A stretch of DNA of 64,000 nucleotides from Calvatia gigantea (lineage: Eukaryota > Basidiomycota > Agaricomycetes > Agaricales > Lycoperdaceae): assembly GCA_025093985.1 (NCBI GenBank), contig JACAAK010000006.1, forward strand, positions 806,001 to 870,000, in the 5' to 3' direction. Positions 33,959 through 46,879 of the stretch are shown here, piece by piece. Position 1 is the stretch's first letter; every line of letters begins with the position of its first letter. Position numbers and translations under genes: made by a program. Below the pieces are notes generated by a model, which was not told the origin of the DNA, did not search any database, and worked only from the letters and a program-made list of their open reading frames with translations.

Positions 33959-35032
33959 ATGGATGTGCTTATTCTCAGGTGCAAATTAACTCCCCCACTA
34001 TACCTTTACAACTATATGCGCTCTCTTTTCTCTACTCAGACCAATAGAGTCCTCTCTTACCTGGACCAAGGGAAATCTGCTCATCATATTGCTTCTATTA
34101 CTGGTCTGGGAGTCAGTACTATTTCTAGGATTCGCTCCAAACATAGATCAACACTTTCCAAATCTGTTGGTGGCCGCCCATCTAAACTTTCTCCCTCTGA
34201 TATCCACTATTCTGTTCGCCTCATCACCTCTCGCAAGGCTGACAATGCCTCCCAAGTCACCAAATCACTTCAAAATGTTATTGCCCAGCCTGTATCCACC
34301 AAAACAGTGCGCAGGGCACTCAGAGGAGCTGGAATGAAGGCTGTAGTCAAGCGGAAACGACCTAAACTTACTGCTGTCCATAGGAGGAAAAGGTTGGAGT
34401 GGGCAGAAGCACATGTTAACTGGACCCTGGAGGACTGGAAGAGGGTTATTTGGACAGATGAGTCCAAAATCAATCGGTTTGGATCAGATGGAAGGGTTTG
34501 GGTATGGAAAAAGGCAGGAGAGGGGCTGAATGATAGATTGGTTGAGGGAACAGTCAAGTTTGGTGGAGGAAATGTGATGATCTGGGGTTGTATGCTGTGG
34601 GATGGAGTGGGGTTTGCCACTAAAATTGAAGGGAAGATGGATGCTGACCTTTATGTTCAAATTTTGGGGGATGAACTAAAGAGGAGCATCAGGTGGTATG
34701 GGAAGAATGAGGAGGATATGGTCTTCCAACAGGACAATGACCCCAAACACAAGAGCAAAAAGGCTACAAACTGGCTAGATGAGTCTGAATTGGAGGTTAT
34801 GGTATGGCCCCCACAGTCTCCAGACCTTAATCCCATTGAACATCTCTGGACTCACCTCAAGAATAAGCTGGGAGAGTATGATACTCCTCCTGATAGCATG
34901 AATACCCTATGGGAGAGGATACAAAAGGAGTGGGATGACATAGAACCAGAAGTGTGTCAGAATCTGATAGAGAGTATGCCTAGGAGGGTCCAGGCAGTTT
35001 TACAGGCCAAGGGAGCTTATACCAGGTACTAG
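33959..35032 (+). CDS. Tc1/mariner transposase (DD34E)
   Basis: A 357-codon protein that would cut and paste the element at TA sites. The N-terminal half has a helix-turn-helix DNA-binding pair (GKSAHHIASITGLGVSTISRI, then SKLSPSDIHYSVRLI and KTVRRALRGAGM). The C-terminal DDE core shows WTDESKINRFG, FQQDNDPKHKS and PDLNPIEHLW. With the second D in QQDN and the E in NPIEH the spacing is 34 residues, the Tc1 signature. The first ATG is at 33959; an in-frame ATG at 34016 starts closer to the conserved region and may be the real start. No frameshift or stop is seen, and length is normal for Tc1 (about 340 residues). It may still be active. Confidence 0.95.
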   Translation: MDVLILRCKLTPPLYLYNYMRSLFSTQTNRVLSYLDQGKSAHHIASITGLGVSTISRIRSKHRSTLSKSVGGRPSKLSPSDIHYSVRLITSRKADNASQVTKSLQNVIAQPVSTKTVRRALRGAGMKAVVKRKRPKLTAVHRRKRLEWAEAHVNWTLEDWKRVIWTDESKINRFGSDGRVWVWKKAGEGLNDRLVEGTVKFGGGNVMIWGCMLWDGVGFATKIEGKMDADLYVQILGDELKRSIRWYGKNEEDMVFQQDNDPKHKSKKATNWLDESELEVMVWPPQSPDLNPIEHLWTHLKNKLGEYDTPPDSMNTLWERIQKEWDDIEPEVCQNLIESMPRRVQAVLQAKGAYTRY

Positions 35033-35058
35033 AATACCCATTTTGTATATAAATTTCA

Positions 35059-35270
35059 AGAGGGACAAAACTGTTCCAATGCACTTAAAATATTAATTAA
35101 TTAATAACTCCCCTAAAACAAAGGATTACATAATCATACTTTGCATATGATTAGATAAGATACTGGACTATCTACAATTAAATTAGGAAGTGCACAGCCA
35201 CAGTAGTCCTTGAGATATGAGCTGATCTTCTGAGAAGTTCAAAACATTGGAACGGTTTTGTCCCTTACTG
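35059..35270 (+). repeat. Tc1 right inverted repeat
   Basis: Reverse complement of 33666-33877 with four substitutions. The inner motif begins at 35059 (AGAGGGACAAAACTG), 27 bp after the transposase stop. Confidence 0.9.
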
Positions 35271-35300
35271 TATCAACCCTCTGAAGGTGAAATACTCAAA

Positions 35301-35979
35301 CCCCATTTCAGCTATAAATAGACTGAACCAACGTAGTGGTACGGAGCAAGATTCAACACTCCTCCTTACTTGAAGGGGGGAAGATTAACGCTTCAATAAT
35401 CTAGCGGTATTGAAACCAGACATAGACATTGGAATCTTCAACAAAAGAGCGGCAGAGCCGAATGTCAAATGTCAGAGTCATCAACAATCATGCAGATTTA
35501 ACCAGCTTTTGAAGGTTGGAAATGAATTCCTGTAGCAGAGAGGAATTGATGCTAGTGTTTGCTATGATGGCCATAAAGGACGCAACGACAATTGCTTTGA
35601 GCTATCAAATGTCCTTTAACTCAACTTTAAACTCCCATGACTAACTCGCTGCGACTTTTGTCTAAGAGTAGAAGTAGGAAAGCCTAAAATGGCTCCTCCA
35701 GAAATTGTAAACAGCAATTCTTTCAAAGCGTTCAACAAATCTGTTTTTCCGCATAGGTGCGAAATACAAAAACCATTTTTGCTGATGTGAAATCCTAAGT
35801 GATAAATCACTGGTCGCTAATCCAGCATGCAATTATTGTGAGATCAGGAAAGCGGCAGTATTAAGCCAGCATAACCAGGCCGTCACTTTGCGGTTATGTA
35901 GGTCAATCAGCCGCGGCAGTCCTATGAGCCAGCGGAGCAATGATACTACAAGCCTTGTTCTGATTTGACTCAAACAAAT
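35301..35979. repeat. 679-bp direct repeat, copy 1
   Basis: From CCCCATTTCAGCTATAAATAG to GACTCAAACAAAT it matches 36981-37659 almost base for base (one A deleted and one inserted in the second copy). It covers the end of LTR-2, the purine tract and the first part of the copia-2 interior. Confidence 0.93.
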
Positions 35980-37659
<1,680 letters not shown>

Positions 37660-37778
37660 TCCAAATTAATGGATTTGCAAATGGAAGTGGTCTCATGCAA
37701 TTTTCCTCCATGCAAAAGGCATTTTTGGCCGATGCGGATTAAGGATTCAGTCCCAAGGAATGCATACACACTTTTTTG

Positions 37779-38410
37779 TTATTTCCCATCAACTCCGAAA
37801 AGGAGGGAGGAACAATTAAGTCCCAGTATATTTTTCCAGACTCTTGATTTGAGGCGGATGGATAAATTCCATGTAGATGTTTTACCATAGACTCACGAAG
37901 AGGTGGAAGGTTACATTCAAAACCTATGAAGTTTTTCCTCAATCTTGTAAAAGAGAGAAAGGATCGTTAGACCCTATCATATTTTTATCTTACGAAAGGA
38001 ATATGTTCCTGCCATATTTTTACAGTCGACTCTTGAAAGAGTATGAAGGAATATGTTCCTAATTTATTTTATCCAACAGCTCGTAAGAGGTGGAAAGGTA
38101 AAAGCGTAAACCTTATAATATTTTTTCCTACAACTCGTTAGAGGAGGAAGGAATAATTTCCTAATGTTATTTTTGCCTAAGACCCTCGTCTTGAGACGTC
38201 AGTGGGGATAACTCCCCAGTTGTTTTATCAGCGGCTCGTGAGAGGCGATAGGAACAATTGAAAGTCCTATGAATATATTTTTCCAGCAACTGTGGTGGAA
38301 AGGAATATTTCTAAATCTAATATTTTTATCTGAGCGTCTTCGTATGAAGGCAGAAAGGAATATCATATCCTTTGTGTTTTTCCCATCGACTCCGAAGAGG
38401 AGGGCTCGCA
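37779..38410 (-). repeat. Hairpin-rich ~50-bp degenerate tandem array (copia-2 copy A)
   Basis: About 13 units, each TTTTTCC, a short palindrome such as GACTCCGAAGAGGAGG or GCTCGTGAGAGGCG, then AGGAA...TTCCT and ATATTTTT of the next unit. Units are 35-56 bp. Copy B keeps the same units in the same order (9484-10165, inverted), so the array predates both copies. Copia-1 has nothing like it. Confidence 0.75.
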
Positions 38411-41400
38411 ATGATGTAGGAATCGGTATCATGTTGCAGCAGTCGCTCGAGCCAGCTAGTTGCAAGGCCATTAGACTTTATTGCCAAAGTGAGGTCGATG
38501 AAGTGGTTTTGGAAAATGCGGATAAAATCCAACATAATCTCATGAAGGCGGATTAAATCCTGCTCAATCAAGGATTGAAGATTCCTTCCACATAACACGT
38601 ATAGTGCTCGTCTGGTGTCATTCAAACTCTCTTCTTATCTGGTAAGCCAAAGCCCGTCAGATTATTCCAGTGTATCTTCTCATCCAGTCTGCAAAAGCAG
38701 TTTTGTCATCAACACTAAGCATTTCTCACATGCGCGGATAACTGGAGAATTGAATCACAAAAGCGATGCCTTCAACTTTAATGAAGTTCCTTTGCTTGTT
38801 AAGTGCAAGATAAGGCGGTCATCGGATTTGGAGTAAGAATACTATATCCATTGTTCTCCTCCATGCTTTTCAGCATGTTAAGTTTCCTAATACATGTTAC
38901 TCAATCATATTGCTTTTTAGGGCTTAGAGAGTGTTTATCATGTTACGAACCACCACGGCGCACATCAATTAAGACGGACCGGCGAAGTGTAGCCATTAAA
39001 GGCTTTAATCATATGCGGTTATTCACCAGCGATTAAGAACTTGTTTTACTGTACTCCTCCCTCAGCGACGAGTGTTTTTGATTTAAATGTTAATGCGCAT
39101 TGTTAATGGCGGATCATTATCGATGCAATTCCAGAAATAAAAGAATTTTCTCGCAAGTTTGTTAAGCTATGTGAGGCGAAAGCTCATATGGAGGTGTAAC
39201 CATCACATATTTTTAGGATGATCTATCCGAGCTGTTGCGCTTTTCTGGTAGACGCTAGCGTGAATGCATAGCAAGTCTTATGCTTGTCCAACTCTAGTCG
39301 GTGAGTCCAAACGAGTTCTTCTCTAAAATTGAACACCTAATCCATTATAGTCTTCCTGTAGGTGACCCGTGTAATGAAAAGTGCGGTCTTTCCTAGCCAG
39401 GTTCAATTGTGCAATGTGAATTAACCAGCATTTTATTCTATGACTCCTCCACAATGGTCGTACCACCTAAGTGGCGACACAGAAGTGTGGTGTGTCAAAA
39501 GCGGTAGATATCCTGTAAAGGATGTGCATATTATGCATCAAATTGGTGAATATGTCAGCGTAAGACATAGGATATGATGGGTGGAGATTTCTCGAATGGA
39601 AATGGAAAGGAATCAGGAGGTGATCGTGGAGTTTAATGGAATATATCCTGCGACATTTGAAGATGGCGGATAAAGAAGTGTAGCAACTTCTTGCTTCGTG
39701 CAGGTTTTGCTCTCTTCTTTGCAAATGAACTGGTTTTACTGCTATCCAGTTATTGAATCATGACGTTTAAGGGTATATTCCCTCATCGAGTAAGGCATTC
39801 AAATGTGGATTGTTCATAGAACGTTAAGCCTTTCTGTGTGCCGCTTGAACTCAAAAGTTCTCGTTGATCAAACGATCGAGGTATGTTACATCCTGAATAA
39901 GCGATCATGTTTGGGTGGTCATCATGTTAACAGATGCGCCACGAAGCCAAACCCACAGTACAGAACCAATTTAATGGTTTATCCCTTGATTTACACAATT
40001 AAGTGTCTTCCACTTTAAACGCTTGGACTGGCGCGTTACGCTCTAGTCAACGCTTAAACTATCACTGAGACGGGTAAGACGTTCCCGTTGCCGTAAAGCT
40101 TTTAGGCTCTCAAAGTGTAGTGCAGATCAGTCTCTCTACATCAACCGTTGCGAAAGCATTGGGAGTAGGAGGTTTAAGTGGGTTATTCATGCCACGAATA
40201 TTTGCTATTGCTCTCATTTAGACAACCTCTCCTCCATAATCAGTTGCGACATTGGCCATTGTCAGCTATACTGTAGAGGTTTCTCTAATGAATCTTAGAG
40301 CCTCATAACTTCTTTCGAAGGAGGTCAACTATCATCATGAGATAAGAAGTCATAGAGTAGCATCGTAATAGATGACTAGCAATTCCATCAAGTCCGAGTA
40401 TCACGCTCGAGGACGAGGATATTCATATAAAGAATTCTGGATAAAGGTACTAATGCAATTTCCCTTGTGAAATAATCCAGAGTGGCAATGAAATAATGCA
40501 ATCATCTCGACAAGTCATAAAAGACGAGTGGAGAAGGCATAATCATGGGAAGTTCTGTTCGATGATGTCAAACGATATAGTCTAGTAGGCGTAATGTTCA
40601 ACAACCATTCATCTCCTTGCTTATAATCGCAAGTTCGTGTACAACGATGAGATTGGGTGAACTAATACAGCTCTGCATGGCTTATTGCAAAGGTGGTGAC
40701 CTTTAACGATTGCCTCAAAAGTATTACACTTGAGGACATACGTTGTAAGATTTTCTCGATATAGATCGGCCGCACACTAATGTGGCGCTACAAATCTTTC
40801 ATCTCTAATGTCGTAGACTAATGCTGGAATGTAAAAGCAGTTCAGACTTGTCTTTCCTGTAGGATTCCAGTTTCTTGCCTCAAGCCTAATTTAAAGTGGT
40901 GAGGTCTAAGAATTAATTCTGGTGACACAGTGCTGAAGCTCAACCGTTATACGTTGGGAGCTATTCTGCTAATTCCTAGACGTGTCGTAATTTCCTTTCT
41001 TTGTAATGATGCGATTCACGAGATCCTGTAAGGGATATTCTTCTCAAGTGAATAGAGCGACATGCTCCCACTATCATCTTCATATGATCCATAAGGATTT
41101 CTCACTTGTTGCGTAGAAAAGGATTTATAGCCAGTGCTTACATCTCATGTGGCACACCGTTATTCGTAGCATTTATCAAGGAGTATGAAGTTGAAAGTAC
41201 TACCGTATATCCTTCCATTGGTATCAAGGTCAGTGACATCCAAAGATGGCGACTCAAGAACTCCTCCGGTGCCAAGCTCCATAAAGAGCGGTCTAAAGGA
41301 TTTCTTAAGGAATTTGTTGGCGTGTTGCATCATATGGTGCTAATCACATCCTCTTTCTCAATTATAGTTGCTAAATGGTGCGCTCAAGTCCTAATAATGG

Positions 41401-42573
41401 ACGGCGACTTCCATGAAGTCAAACTTCCTTAAAGCAATCATTGTTATTCCTGTAGTTGGCGGACAAAGCATTTTTAACGTGCTCGTCCATGCTCTGACTT
41501 AGAACAGGTCTTCAAACTTGGGCGCGTGGACATGTGCTTAACACAAGTGAAGTAACGTTGATGCTAGAAGCAGGGCACGATATATAGCGACACAGCTCCT
41601 CTATAAGAGAAATAGTACAGTATATGGTGGCAATCGCTCAAGCCAGCGGCATATTTAAACTATGTTCTGAAGTATTTCCTGAAACGACATAATGGCGGTA
41701 TTACCAGCTCATTATCCTTCTCCCCTTATTTCCCAGCTTGCAAGGACGTGATTAGCGTTCTTCTCCTTGCTATCTTCTTCGGATATTTTTGCGAATGCCA
41801 CAAATGCAGCGGCTCACTGCCTTAGCATGGCATAAAGCGTTTATAGCGTGTGAGCTATCCGTAGAAAGAATAAAGCGGTAGTCGAATAGATGTGGAAGGG
41901 TAAAGCGTTAAAGCCTGAAGTGAAGGAACAAATGGCGGACTTCTCAAAGATATTTTCTATATCCCAGCTTTATTTAATTAAGCGGGCCTTAGCGGCTTGT
42001 AGCTGCCAGCTTAAGTGGGTCAAATAGCTCAGGTATATACTCGTGGTGTGTTATTCTACTCAAGGCGGGACTTGTCCAGTCGACTTGAAACACAAGAACA
42101 CAAGGCTTATAATTTGCCTGACGCTGCAGTATTTATTGCGGTCACTAAGACCAGCTAATTTTCCAGCAAAGCGGAGCATAGTGCTCAGCGTAGATGATAC
42201 ATCATATAGTAAATTACTGAGGCGGATCTGAAGAGAATCCCAGAAAGCCCAAAGCATCATCGTCAATCAGATAGAATACCAGAACAGAGGTGGAGCAACC
42301 AGAGCGGAACAGTTCTGCTGCAACCCAGAATGGGGAGCGGACCTAAAGCAGTCGAACCAGACCGGAGATGACGGTTTGCCAGATCAAAAACCAAGAACGG
42401 GTAACAACGTGTCAGCATCATGTAGGACTGCTGTGCATAGTGCACGCGTTCACAACATGGGTCAGACAGGGTATCAAGTGGACCAAAGGCACCACTGTCT
42501 CCCAGGTTGAAAGTGACTGTAGCCTCCTCAAACTCTACCAGCGTTGCTAACGCAGTCCGAGTGAGCGGCGGTC
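38411..42573 (-). other. copia-2 copy A internal region, non-coding
   Basis: Up to about 41275 this is shared with copy B. The remainder (41275-42573) is present only here, and its last part (from 42419) is the copia leader shared with copia-1. Weak matches to copia-1 integrase and pre-integrase sequence run in the same order and strand. Frames are short (under 120 codons) and none shows a conserved motif. Confidence 0.7.
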
Positions 42574-42586
42574 GGGGCCCATAACC
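42574..42586 (-). promoter_or_regulatory. Primer-binding site of copia-2
   Basis: GGTTATGGGCCCC on the minus strand, directly after the 5' LTR, identical to copia-1 and copia-4. The adjoining leader GACCGCCGCTCAC is also shared with copia-1. Confidence 0.8.
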
Positions 42587-43131
42587 TGTTGAGAGAACGA
42601 GTAGACATCCCAATATAAGTTCACACTACCTAAGCATGTAGGCGTCAGCAGTGGAGGGTAGTCGTATTCATCCGGGAGACGGTCCAGTAGGAGAAGCGCA
42701 TAGTAGCAGACAGAGTCCTGCTTATACCAGCGTACTCAGAGAGTCTTGAGGAGAAGGGAAGTGACGCTTAGAGAAGCTAGCGTAGAGAAGAGAAGACATA
42801 TTGTCTTAGCCCGAAGGCCTACCTAAAAGGCGTCTACATACTACAATGCTACATAGGGTATATATACTAATATCCCTGGTCTGTGCACTCTAAACCCTTA
42901 TACGGGTGAGGTCTAACTACCAGTAGCATAATTGGAGCATACTGTGTACGACGCATGTACTAGAAGGTTCCATGCGGAGGGTATAACCGACTACCAGAAG
43001 GGCGGTACAACTACTGCGTACGTAGTCCGTGATGGTCCGTTATTATCAACCCTCTGAAGGTGAAATACTCAAACCCCATTTCAGCTATAAATAGACTGAA
43101 CCAACGTAGTGGTACGGAGCGAGATTCAACA
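42587..43131 (-). repeat. LTR-2, 5' LTR of copia-2 copy A, 545 bp
   Basis: TGTTGAGAGAACG to GAGATTCAACA on the plus strand, followed by the CTGAT duplication. It shows the empty Tc1 target (CCGTTATTATCAACC) near 43043. Confidence 0.93.
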
Positions 43132-43136
43132 CTGAT

Positions 43137-43274
43137 CGTAAGACATAAGGTTATATATAGTTACATTGTAGGTAACTATATTTAGCTGATAAGCCTTCGA
43201 GAAGGAGTCCCCTTTGGTATCATCTGTGGATAGATACTGGGTCAGCGAAGGACAAAGCTGATCTCACTATAACA
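43137..43274 (+). repeat. LTR-D solo LTR, right part
   Basis: Continues LTR-D after copia-2 and ends CTCACTATAACA. It is followed by the duplication GAAAA (43275-43279). Confidence 0.82.
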
Positions 43275-43279
43275 GAAAA

Positions 43280-43346
43280 GGTAATATGCTACTAGTATGG
43301 TTAATTCAGAAATGGAGAGAGTCCAGGGTGGGGTAAGTTCATAACA
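43280..43346 (-). repeat. LTR-A, right part (outer layer of the nest)
   Basis: Resumes LTR-A after LTR-D and ends GGTAAGTTCATAACA, the usual right end. Confidence 0.82.
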
Positions 43347-43899
43347 TTAGCCCATCTCTAGGTAAATTACTCTGAAATTATGCAGATAGGATAGAGTAGT
43401 CCAGAGATACTCTGTCATTGTAGTATTCATCATTGAAGGTATTGCAGGGGTTGTTATAGACTTGTTCTTGGAATTGCTGCTTCATTTCTTCCATAGCTTG
43501 AACATGGTCAATGTACTTTGGACAATCCTCAGGTTTGTGTTTTGGATTGACGGTTTCACAGAGTCAGCAGAAATATTGGGGACAAGTCCAGCAATAGTGT
43601 CTAGGTTTAGTTTTTCAGCAGATAGAACAGGTGGTGTGGGCACAGTTACTTGCCCAGTGACCTACAGCAGGAAGATGGAGTTTGGTGCATTTGTCACAAA
43701 AGGCCTTCAGATTGAAATTTGGGTTGTTCATTGCTTGGGGTTGGATTGGGGTTCCCCTTCATCCTAGATTGGATTCAAGGGGCTTTCAGTTGAGGTTTGG
43801 AGTGCTATTAAATGGTCCAGGTTGGCCAGTAGATTGTATATGGCCAGTTCAAGCTGTTCTGGATGGACTCTTTCATTTGGGAATGCTAAGTGGGGCTGG
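43347..43899 (-). pseudogene. Zinc-knuckle gag-like protein, C-terminal part (decayed)
   Basis: On the minus strand one frame reads across several stops and contains a knuckle-like KAFCDKCTKLHLPAVGHWASNC (CX2C...HX4C). A second Cys pair, CAHTTCSIC, follows. CpG is nearly absent. The same frame continues upstream at 44527-45127 and 53311-53526 once the LTR insertions are removed. It is probably gag of an LTR retrotransposon I cannot name. Confidence 0.6.
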
Positions 43900-44526
43900 T
43901 GTTATGAACTTACCACATCCCTGGACTCTTCCTACCTATGTATTAACCTTCTATTTGGACTTTCCTGTTCTTTTCACTATACCCCAGTCCATTCTTGATT
44001 TATTTATCACATGTACTTCTAGTTTATCTTCTTATGACTCCTTTTGAGTCATGTTCCTGTTTCACCTTCTCTATTCCCATCATCAGGCTTCTATTTATCT
44101 GCCTCTGTCTTCCTATGACTTGTATTGCTTCTTTTCTATTCATTACTTATTCCCTATAACTCTGTAGATTACCAATTAACCTGTAGTAGTCTCTCATTGA
44201 CTCACATCTTCTTACTATGTAATTACTTATCTCTTGTGCATAGCTAGTATATAAGCCTTAAGTAGTACACCTGTATTACCTTAGATTATTCTAGTAACAA
44301 GCTTCCTTATCTTTGCTCATCTGCTACAAGGTTAACAATCTTGGGGACTGCAGTGACATTTAACTCGGACTTCTGAGACAAGTGCAAGCTTCTACTCAAG
44401 GGAGCAATCCAAAGTCTATGCAGAAGTCATTGAGACTTGTTATATACTCCTGGGCTATAGCATTGAACTTCTCCCTGAGTGGAGATGATCTGGGCCTGGT
44501 TGCAAAGTAAGGTAACACACATAACA
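43900..44526 (+). repeat. LTR-A solo LTR, 627 bp
   Basis: TGTTATGAACTTACC to CACACATAACA in plus orientation. The flanks GCTGG and GCCAG agree at three of five bases and differ by transitions, so they may be a decayed target duplication. It splits the zinc-knuckle gag. Confidence 0.85.
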
Positions 44527-45127
44527 GCCAGAGTAGATAGGTGATGTTCAGAGGTGTGGTTGGCCAGGTTGGGATGGGGAGGTTGGTATGGTCAGACTGA
44601 AGTCTGGCCAGTTCATTGGTTGGGTGAGATAGGCATAACCTGATGTTTCTGGAGGTATTAGGCATAAGCCTGAGGTAGTCCAAGGCTTTGTGATGCCTGG
44701 ACAAATAATGCTGCTCAATTGGTAGCATTGTCATAATCCTGAGAAAAATGCTTGAGTTGTGATATAGTATCACAAATAGTGTACCAGTGGTTTCATTGAT
44801 TAGTATTATGTAAATATTTGGTTCTAAACTGAGTTTGATGGTCTCCCCTGAAGACTATCATATAAAGGGATCCCTTAGATAAGAAATCAGTTCAAGCCCA
44901 TAACTCTATGGGTAAAGGTCCATCATTTGTAGTGGGCTCTGGACTAAACTTGGTGGTAGCATCAGGGTTTCAGTTGGTGGGGTTGGCTGTGACCCAGGCA
45001 AGGTAGGTAGTGGTAGAGGTTGGATTGGAGGGTCCAGAAGGAGGAAGTTCCTTCCTACAAGATTTTGGGATCCTAGCTTGCTCCAAGGGGAGTGTTGGAG
45101 TGGGGTGGTTGTTACAGATAGGGTATA
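44527..45127 (-). pseudogene. Zinc-knuckle gag-like protein, middle part
   Basis: One minus-strand frame is readable with stops replacing probable W, Q and R codons: WYTICDTISQLKHFSQDYDNATN, LRLMPNTSRNIRLCLSHP and NELARLQSDHTNLP. The spacing and content fit a gag core. It joins in frame to 53311-53526 when LTR-A and gypsy-B are removed at the GTATA duplication. Confidence 0.6.
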
Positions 45128-45518
45128 TGTTACATGTGTTACTTTACTTCACAACTGGGCCCAGATTGTCTCCACTCAGGGAGAGGTTCAATGCTATAGC
45201 CCAGGAGTATACAACAAGTCTCAATGACTTCTGTGCAGACTTCAGATTACTCTCTTGAGTAGAAGCTTGTGCTTGTCTGAGAAGTCCAAGTTAAGTGCCA
45301 CTGTAGTCCCCAAGGTTGTTAACCTTGTAACAGACAAGTGAAGGTAAGGAAGCTTGTTACTAGAATAACCTAAGGTAATACAAAAGTACTACTTAGTGTT
45401 ATATGCTACATGTAGGAGATGAGTAATTACATAGTAAGAGGATATGAGTCAATGAGAGACTACTATAGGTTAATTGGTAATCTAAGGAGTCATAGGGGAT
45501 AAGTAATAAATAGAGAAG
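45128..45518 (-). repeat. LTR-A solo LTR hosting gypsy-B, left part
   Basis: TGTTACATGTG to the gypsy-B insertion; it resumes at 53073-53305 (about 625 bp in total). Its target duplication GTATA is perfect (45123-45127, 53306-53310). AGAAG at 45514-45518 is the duplication made by gypsy-B. Confidence 0.93.
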
Positions 45519-45823
45519 TGTTATGACCTTAGTCTGAGTAAACCTCAGGTTGCAACTTAGGCTAAGACTTGAGGGCGAGTAAGGGGAGAAGAACGAGGTG
45601 GTTAAGTGTACTGAATACAGGAGGATGTATGTACACTTAAATATGGAGGAACATCCAGTTGAATGGATGGAGTTAACTACATGAAACATCTGATGATAAT
45701 GGCATGGCAGTTGTATGAGTCAATACTCAGAGATCGCTGAAATGCTAATAGGTGAAAAGGTACAAGGTAGGACAAGATGGAGATGAGTATGGAGGTGTGG
45801 TAAAAACAGTGGAAATCACAACA
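45519..45823 (-). repeat. LTR-B, 3' LTR of gypsy-B
   Basis: TGTTATGACCTTAGTC to GAAATCACAACA on the plus strand, next to the purine tract (plus TTACCCCCCAATT). Its self-primer segment is altered compared with the 5' LTR. Confidence 0.92.
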
Positions 45824-45841
45824 TTACCCCCCAATTAGGCT

Positions 45842-46702
45842 TTATGCCTCAGGAAGCTCATTGAAGTCACCATGGATAACAGCTGTGGCAAAGGCCTTCT
45901 TGGTAGTGCCTATGAGGCATTTTCCACTGTTGGATAGCACAAAGAAGATGGGCAAGTGGCTTCGGCCATCTTGGTGGATAGGAACTGGAACATCTTTGTA
46001 TGGGAACTCAGTGATGGTGGAAGTTTCCCAGTAACTCTTGACTATTAAGTTCCAATAGGGTTAGTTGTGTTCTTGGCTGGATAACACAGTGTGGAAGTGA
46101 GTGGGTAGCAGAAAAACCAAGATGATTTGGGGCAGTGTGATCATTTTGATAAAGTGGCATAGGGCATTGACTTCTTCCTTCATTGATACTGTGATTTCTT
46201 CATTCATAGGGGTGTCAGCCTGGGTGGTTGTTCAGGATGGATTGACAGTGTTGCAGAGTTCTTTTAGGGTGGAGTGGATGTGGTTAACAAGTTCCTTAGT
46301 ACTGGCATTGTTGGGAGTGGTGCTGTAGCCAAGCAGACTGGAGGCAATGTCTCCTAGTTCTAGGAATATTTCCATGATATCAAGGTTCTTGAATACTTTG
46401 AGTGTGAGGTCAACCCAGCTTTGCAAACTGTCAACACAGCTTTGTTCAGATGGTGTCAGGGCTGATTGGGAGAGGGTGCAGAAGATGGTGGGGATATGTT
46501 TGCTGGTAGATGTAGTGATATTTTCAAAACCTGTGTACATGTCTGCAAATACAATGCATGCTATTGCAAGAGTGATGAGACAGTTGATATTCAGCCTTTT
46601 GTTCTGGTTTGTAATAGTAATTAGTTCAGCATTGGTGGCATTGTTGATATCTTTAAGCAGGTCTTCTAACAGCCCTTGGGCCAGTGATGGTGTTGTGGCC
46701 AT
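45842..46702 (-). pseudogene. gypsy-B third ORF between pol and 3' LTR
   Basis: Readable from ATG 46702 (MATTPSLAQGLLEDLL) to the end HGDFNELPEA with a TAA at 45842, about 285 codons with few stops. A hydrophobic stretch (LNINCLITLAIACIVFADMY) lies near residue 55. The C-terminal half has no known motif I recognise (MKEEVNALCHFIK, PVPIHQDGRSHLP). The same protein is encoded in the younger copy at 50878-51402 and in 27243-27549. Its place fits an extra ORF or env position, but there is no signal peptide, and a DNA- or capsid-related role cannot be excluded. Function unknown. Confidence 0.65.
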
Positions 46703-46879
46703 GTTGAATCATGTGCTACTAGGAGTGGGGGCTTTGCTGTTGCCTGGCTCAGGCATTGGGACAGAAGAGATTCTAGTTGGGTTAGGGTGGACAAGAGAGA
46801 AGATTGCAATGCAGCTAGTTTTGGAGGCAGGTATGTTTAGTAGGCTTGTTTGCTGGTTGGTTTGTTGGATGCATTTTTT

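Larger units (their letters stand above)
33666..35270 (+). mobile_element. Tc1-type DNA transposon, 1605 bp, apparently intact
   Basis: TA duplication at 33664-33665 and 35271-35272; the empty site is visible in the other LTR at about 43043. Inverted repeats of 212 bp (33666-33877 and 35059-35270) start CAGTAAGGGACAAAACC and differ at four positions by my alignment. A single uninterrupted transposase gene lies between them. It is inserted into a copia-2 LTR and is the innermost, youngest layer of the nest. Confidence 0.96.
33207..35358 (-). repeat. LTR-2, 3' LTR of copia-2 copy A, split by Tc1
   Basis: 33207-33665 plus 35273-35358 make 545 bp, the same as the other LTR. I count about eight differences between the two, all transitions. 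Confidence 0.92.

Noticed and set aside
37779..38410. CRISPR-like array of regular repeats
   Set aside because: Units are degenerate and vary in length, with no identical repeat/spacer pattern; the setting is eukaryotic and the array lies inside a retrotransposon.
43895..44531. Perfect target duplication for the solo LTR-A at 43900
   Set aside because: GCTGG and GCCAG match at only three of five bases; possible after C-to-T decay but not proven.
45842..46702. env gene of gypsy-B
   Set aside because: There is one hydrophobic stretch but no signal peptide, cleavage site or second membrane segment; the position alone is not enough.
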